Assembly: GCF_000471905.2 (NCBI RefSeq)
Contig: NW_006494789.1
Coordinates: 10,259,388 to 10,323,387 of the forward strand
Direction of reading: 5' to 3'
Length of the DNA: 64,000 bases
Origin: Amborella trichopoda
Taxonomy: Eukaryota; Streptophyta; Magnoliopsida; Amborellales; Amborellaceae
Shown here: piece by piece, positions 60,935 through 64,000 of the stretch
Numbering within the stretch: the first letter of the stretch is position 1
Layout: every line of letters begins with the position of its first letter
Made by a program: the position numbers and the translations under genes
The notes under the pieces: generated by a model
Database searches by the model: none
What the model saw: only the letters and a program-made list of their open reading frames with translations
Told to the model about the DNA's origin: nothing

Positions 60935-61439
60935 CAGCCTCCTCAGAAGAAGAGACAGTGCCCGCAAAAGTAAAAGGTACGGGGTACTCTCTTTTGCCCT
61001 CGACCAGACCAGCAACCATAGGAGTATTGGTGGTATGCTTTCACTCACCCTCACTACCACGGATAGTGGCAAAGATTTCAGGATTAAGAGAGATGAAGAG
61101 AGGCCTGGGAATAATAGGGGAAGACATTTTTAAAAGAAAGTGAATACTCAAAAAATTCTACGAAGATGGACTGACAGAGTAGGGTAGTCGACAAATTTAT
61201 AGAATCTCGGGAAGAAGCCGAGGGGTCCTTTCCCCGAAAATGATGATGGTTGTATAAGGAAATGACGAATGAGATTGTTATTTGTTCCCATGTTTAATTA
61301 AGATGGTTGGGAAAGGTGCGCATGCGCTGCTTTCATGAAGAGGGTGTAAGACGTATGGTGTTAACCAGTCCACCTGAGATTGACTGAATGCTACACACCT
61401 CTCGAGGTTCTCTCAAGAGTGAAGCGTCCGAGGCAGTTT
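60935..61439 (-). pseudogene. Right internal remnant of element E, possible start of an antisense ORF, fossil
   Basis: This lies between LTR D and the 3' LTR of E. On the minus strand a frame starts MSSPIIPRPLFISLNPEIF at 61,127. A TATAAAT box lies at 61,195-61,201, about 68 bases upstream. The arrangement (minus strand in a plus-strand element, TATA 60-70 bases before the ATG, next to the 3' LTR) copies that in element C. No domain is recognised and D cuts the frame. Confidence 0.35.
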
Positions 61440-63262
61440 TGTTGGGTGTACTTTTATCTTAAACAAGATCAGATACATTTCGATCAACACTTAACAAAGG
61501 TCGAGTTGCGAATGGCCTATACTTTTCCCTTGAAATGTATAATTATTTAATCCCAGTGCATGACTTGGAATAACCACTTGAGGACAGGCAACCAACATAC
61601 GATGGATGATCATACAGGATCAAGAATAAGTATGGTTCTTAATAACATTGTTTAAGTGTGCCCTATTTGACTATACTTTGAGCATAACGTCGTCCATGGA
61701 TTTTGGGATTCGATGAAGACTCTCGAAGCTTAACCCATCTCAGTCTTAACGGCAATCTTAAAGCTATCCAAAGATGGCTTAACCCATCTTAGTCTCTATG
61801 GGAGTCTCAAGATGCTCAGAGAAGGCTTAACCCATCTCAGTCTCAATGCCAATCTCAAGCTGCCCAGATATGGCTTAACCCATCTCATTCTCAACTGTAG
61901 TCTCAAGCTGCCTAAAGATGACTTAACCCATATCAATATCAATGCCAATCTCAAGCTGCTCAGAGGTGGCTTAACCCATCTCAGTCTCAACGGAAGTCTC
62001 AAGCTGCCCAAAGATGGCTTAACCCATCTCAATCTCAACAACAGTCTCAAGCTGCCCAGAGATGGCTTAATTCATCTCAGTCTCAACGGTAGTCTCAAGC
62101 TACCTAAAGATAGATTAACCCATCTTAGTCTCAATTGCAGTCTCAAGCTGCCCAGAGATGGCTTAACCCATCTCTTTCAATAAAATCTCAAACCGCCCAA
62201 CGATGGTTTAACCCATCGTCAGCATAATTATCTGGCAATTAAAACCTTAAAATCTATACGGATCATACTACTGATCAGTTACCATAAAAGGGGAATTTTT
62301 TCTTCGGAAAAAGGAATTATCTCATAAGATTAGCACCATTGAATTCTTGGCCCCATAATTTATCACCCTTAAATGGTGTAGCATGGACTGAGTTGAAACA
62401 ACGGAAGTGGTTGTAATCCATTGATAATGATGATGATACCAATGAATCCCTGATTCTGCTCTCATGAGATCATGAGGTTCGAAAGTTTGAAATTCAATAG
62501 ACAAGCGTCAATGATTATATTTACGATAACAAGCTAGTAGTGAGATGAACAACGTGAAAGGATAAACACAAAAGGTAAACAACATTATAAAGATAAGGAT
62601 TACCCCCTGCAAGATCTATGATTCAAATGAGTGGATAAACTCAAGATGAAGATGGAGGGTGAAGATTCGAAGATGGGAAATGTGTGGTTATCCCTTGAAA
62701 AATCATAATTTAACAATATAAAAAGGAGACTTCTCCATTAAAGAGTGGTCGCACATTTTCTGATAGACACAGTCTAGTAGAGGTAGAAGTGTCTTTGAGA
62801 GGTTCTACCTTAGTAAGAAACAAGAGTAGAAAATAGAGTGATATTCAAGATACAAAGAGTTGTTTTCCTACAACTCATTTGAGACCCATTCTCTTAGGAA
62901 GACCAGACTCAAAGGATAACACGCCCCTGTGTATATCTATAGGTATATGGCTAATATGCCCTCGATGTTATATTTTCCCTTTAATATGTCTTTATTTTCT
63001 TCGGTAGAAATGACTGTTTATGCCTCAAAACCATAATCAAAGGTTTTCGGCTTATTTTCTTTTCTTGAGTTGATGTAACTTATAACAGAGGATTAAACCT
63101 CAAGAATTGCTTAGTGCCCAGTATAAATATAAGTCTATGTTTATGATATGAAGTGCATGGGTGAATTTGGCCTAGAATGTGATGTCCTCTGGTTTTCTAT
63201 TTGGATTCTATTGTTTGTCAAAACATTTCATTTCTTAACACATCCACATTTCACAGCAACCA
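61440..63262 (+). repeat. Element E 3' LTR
   Basis: 1,823 bases, matching 37,811-39,678. It carries the same 48-bp minisatellite at 61,730-62,190, with about nine copies. It ends CACAGCAACCA and is followed by GAATG. Confidence 0.85.
61730..62190. repeat. 48-bp minisatellite in the element E 3' LTR, about 9 copies
   Basis: Same unit as at 38,080-38,600. The 16-codon period keeps both strands open (plus 61,812-62,183; minus 62,050-61,796); these are not genes. Confidence 0.9.
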
Positions 63263-63267
63263 GAATG
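63263..63267. repeat. Target site duplication of element E, right copy (GAATG)
   Basis: An exact repeat of 37,806-37,810, directly after the CA end of the LTR. Confidence 0.85.
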
Positions 63268-64000
63268 TAATCTCCATCTAATCACCTTGTGTTTATGTAC
63301 TTTTGAGATTCCATTGCATTGGGATACCCACAGTGTTCAACAAACAGAAGGTGAAGATTGTCAAACATTATATACATGTTGAATTTGTATGTGGGAACGA
63401 ATCGATCACCATTTATTGGAGAGTGTATGCGGTCTTTAAGACGGAATTTGAATTGAAGCCTCACTACTTATACACATTCCTAATAAAATAAGAGTTCTGG
63501 TTTAACACAACTGAAACAAAAAGGAAATGTTTGCAAAAAACAGTTTACATAATGTTGAAACCTTATACTATAGAAGTAAGGTGCACTTCAAAAGCTTAGC
63601 AGAAAAGAGTGTTCCGACTTTGGCAAACTTTTCAATTGATCATCTCCACCTCAAGATGTATGATATAAAGAAAAAAAAGGAATTTCAAGTACTAAAAATA
63701 TTGCATCTTGTTGCAAGTTATATGGACTGTATATTTTCATGATTTTCAAGTATTTATAAATTTTCTTAATTTATATTATTTTTGAAATTTTAAATTTCAT
63801 AATCAGAGTTAAACATAGATTTTCAATCCATCACAAAGTTTTTTATTCCAAAACCATATCTTTTGACGAGTACCATACTTGTGTAGTATAAGGTATGCAC
63901 CTTATACAAACCTTACCCTTTTGCATTCTCTAGAATTAGATGTGAATTTCTAGTCCCTTTTTTTGGGTAAGTCAGTGAGAGAGAAGAGCCTTTATCTATT
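63268..64000. other. AT-rich DNA right of element E, nothing recognised
   Basis: Before E inserted, this was joined to 37,810 and so may continue element G or its host DNA. Small frames (63,527-63,742, plus; 63,282-63,464, minus) show no motif and I do not call them. Confidence 0.4.

Larger units (their letters stand above)
37811..63262 (+). mobile_element. Element E: Tat-like Ty3/gypsy element with nested insertions, fossil
   Basis: The LTRs 37,811-39,678 and 61,440-63,262 match end to end, both starting TGTTGGGTGTACTTTT and ending AGCAACCA. They are bounded by identical GAATG duplications. A tRNA-Arg-type primer site follows the 5' LTR. The LTRs differ at about one base in ten over the first 200 bases by eye, so the insertion is old. 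Nearly all the interior is now other elements (F, B, C, D). E's own interior is visible only as short pieces next to the LTRs (39,679-39,703 and about 60,935-61,439). The element spans 25.4 kb and is broken many times. Confidence 0.85.

Overview
The window is nuclear DNA of a flowering plant. It holds one apparently intact host gene, an intronless GRAS-domain transcription regulator (21,249-22,859, minus strand), surrounded by old, decayed and nested transposable elements. At both 20-N gaps a GA/CT microsatellite collapses into T-A-C-G flow-order text, a mark of 454-type reads. An assembly built on such reads, an old transposon load and a GRAS gene most like the mycorrhizal RAD1/SCLB clade would fit Amborella trichopoda. 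The species call is inference only.

Layout. (1) 1-19,363: element A, a minus-strand Ty3/gypsy retrotransposon of Tat-like type. Its 3' LTR is cut by the window start. Next come tandem-repeat-rich untranslated DNA, a plus-strand (antisense) plant-mobile-domain ORF with a Caulimoviridae fossil inside it, a protease and gag block, a tRNA-Arg-type primer site and a 3.3-kb 5' LTR holding a 57-bp minisatellite. A sits in a plant RTE-type LINE whose 3' end follows at 19,364-20,176. (2) 20,177-25,770: the host island, with the GRAS gene, a 37-bp tandem repeat, foldback hairpins and one MITE-like element. (3) 25,771-31,090: about nine tandem copies of a ~650-bp unit, running into the LTR of element G (30,918-37,805), a Copia-like element with no recognisable coding region. 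(4) 37,811-63,262: element E, a Tat-like gypsy element with matching LTRs and a perfect 5-bp target duplication (GAATG). It is swollen to 25 kb by nested insertions: F (5' LTR and leader, plus strand), B (reverse-transcriptase-bearing, minus strand), C (46,448-59,711, plus strand, complete with both LTRs) and D (an LTR, minus strand). (5) 63,268-64,000: AT-rich DNA with nothing recognised.

The most interesting pattern is shared by A and C. Both keep LTR, tRNA-Arg primer site, gag/protease, an antisense ORF, tandem-repeat-rich DNA, a near-identical polypurine tract and LTR, and neither shows reverse transcriptase or integrase. In each, the antisense ORF has its own TATA box pointing into it, and a similar arrangement is visible at the right end of E. 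This looks like a family of non-autonomous Tat-like elements that carry a separately promoted antisense gene; B, which has reverse transcriptase, represents the autonomous side. All the retroelements are fossils with many breaks.
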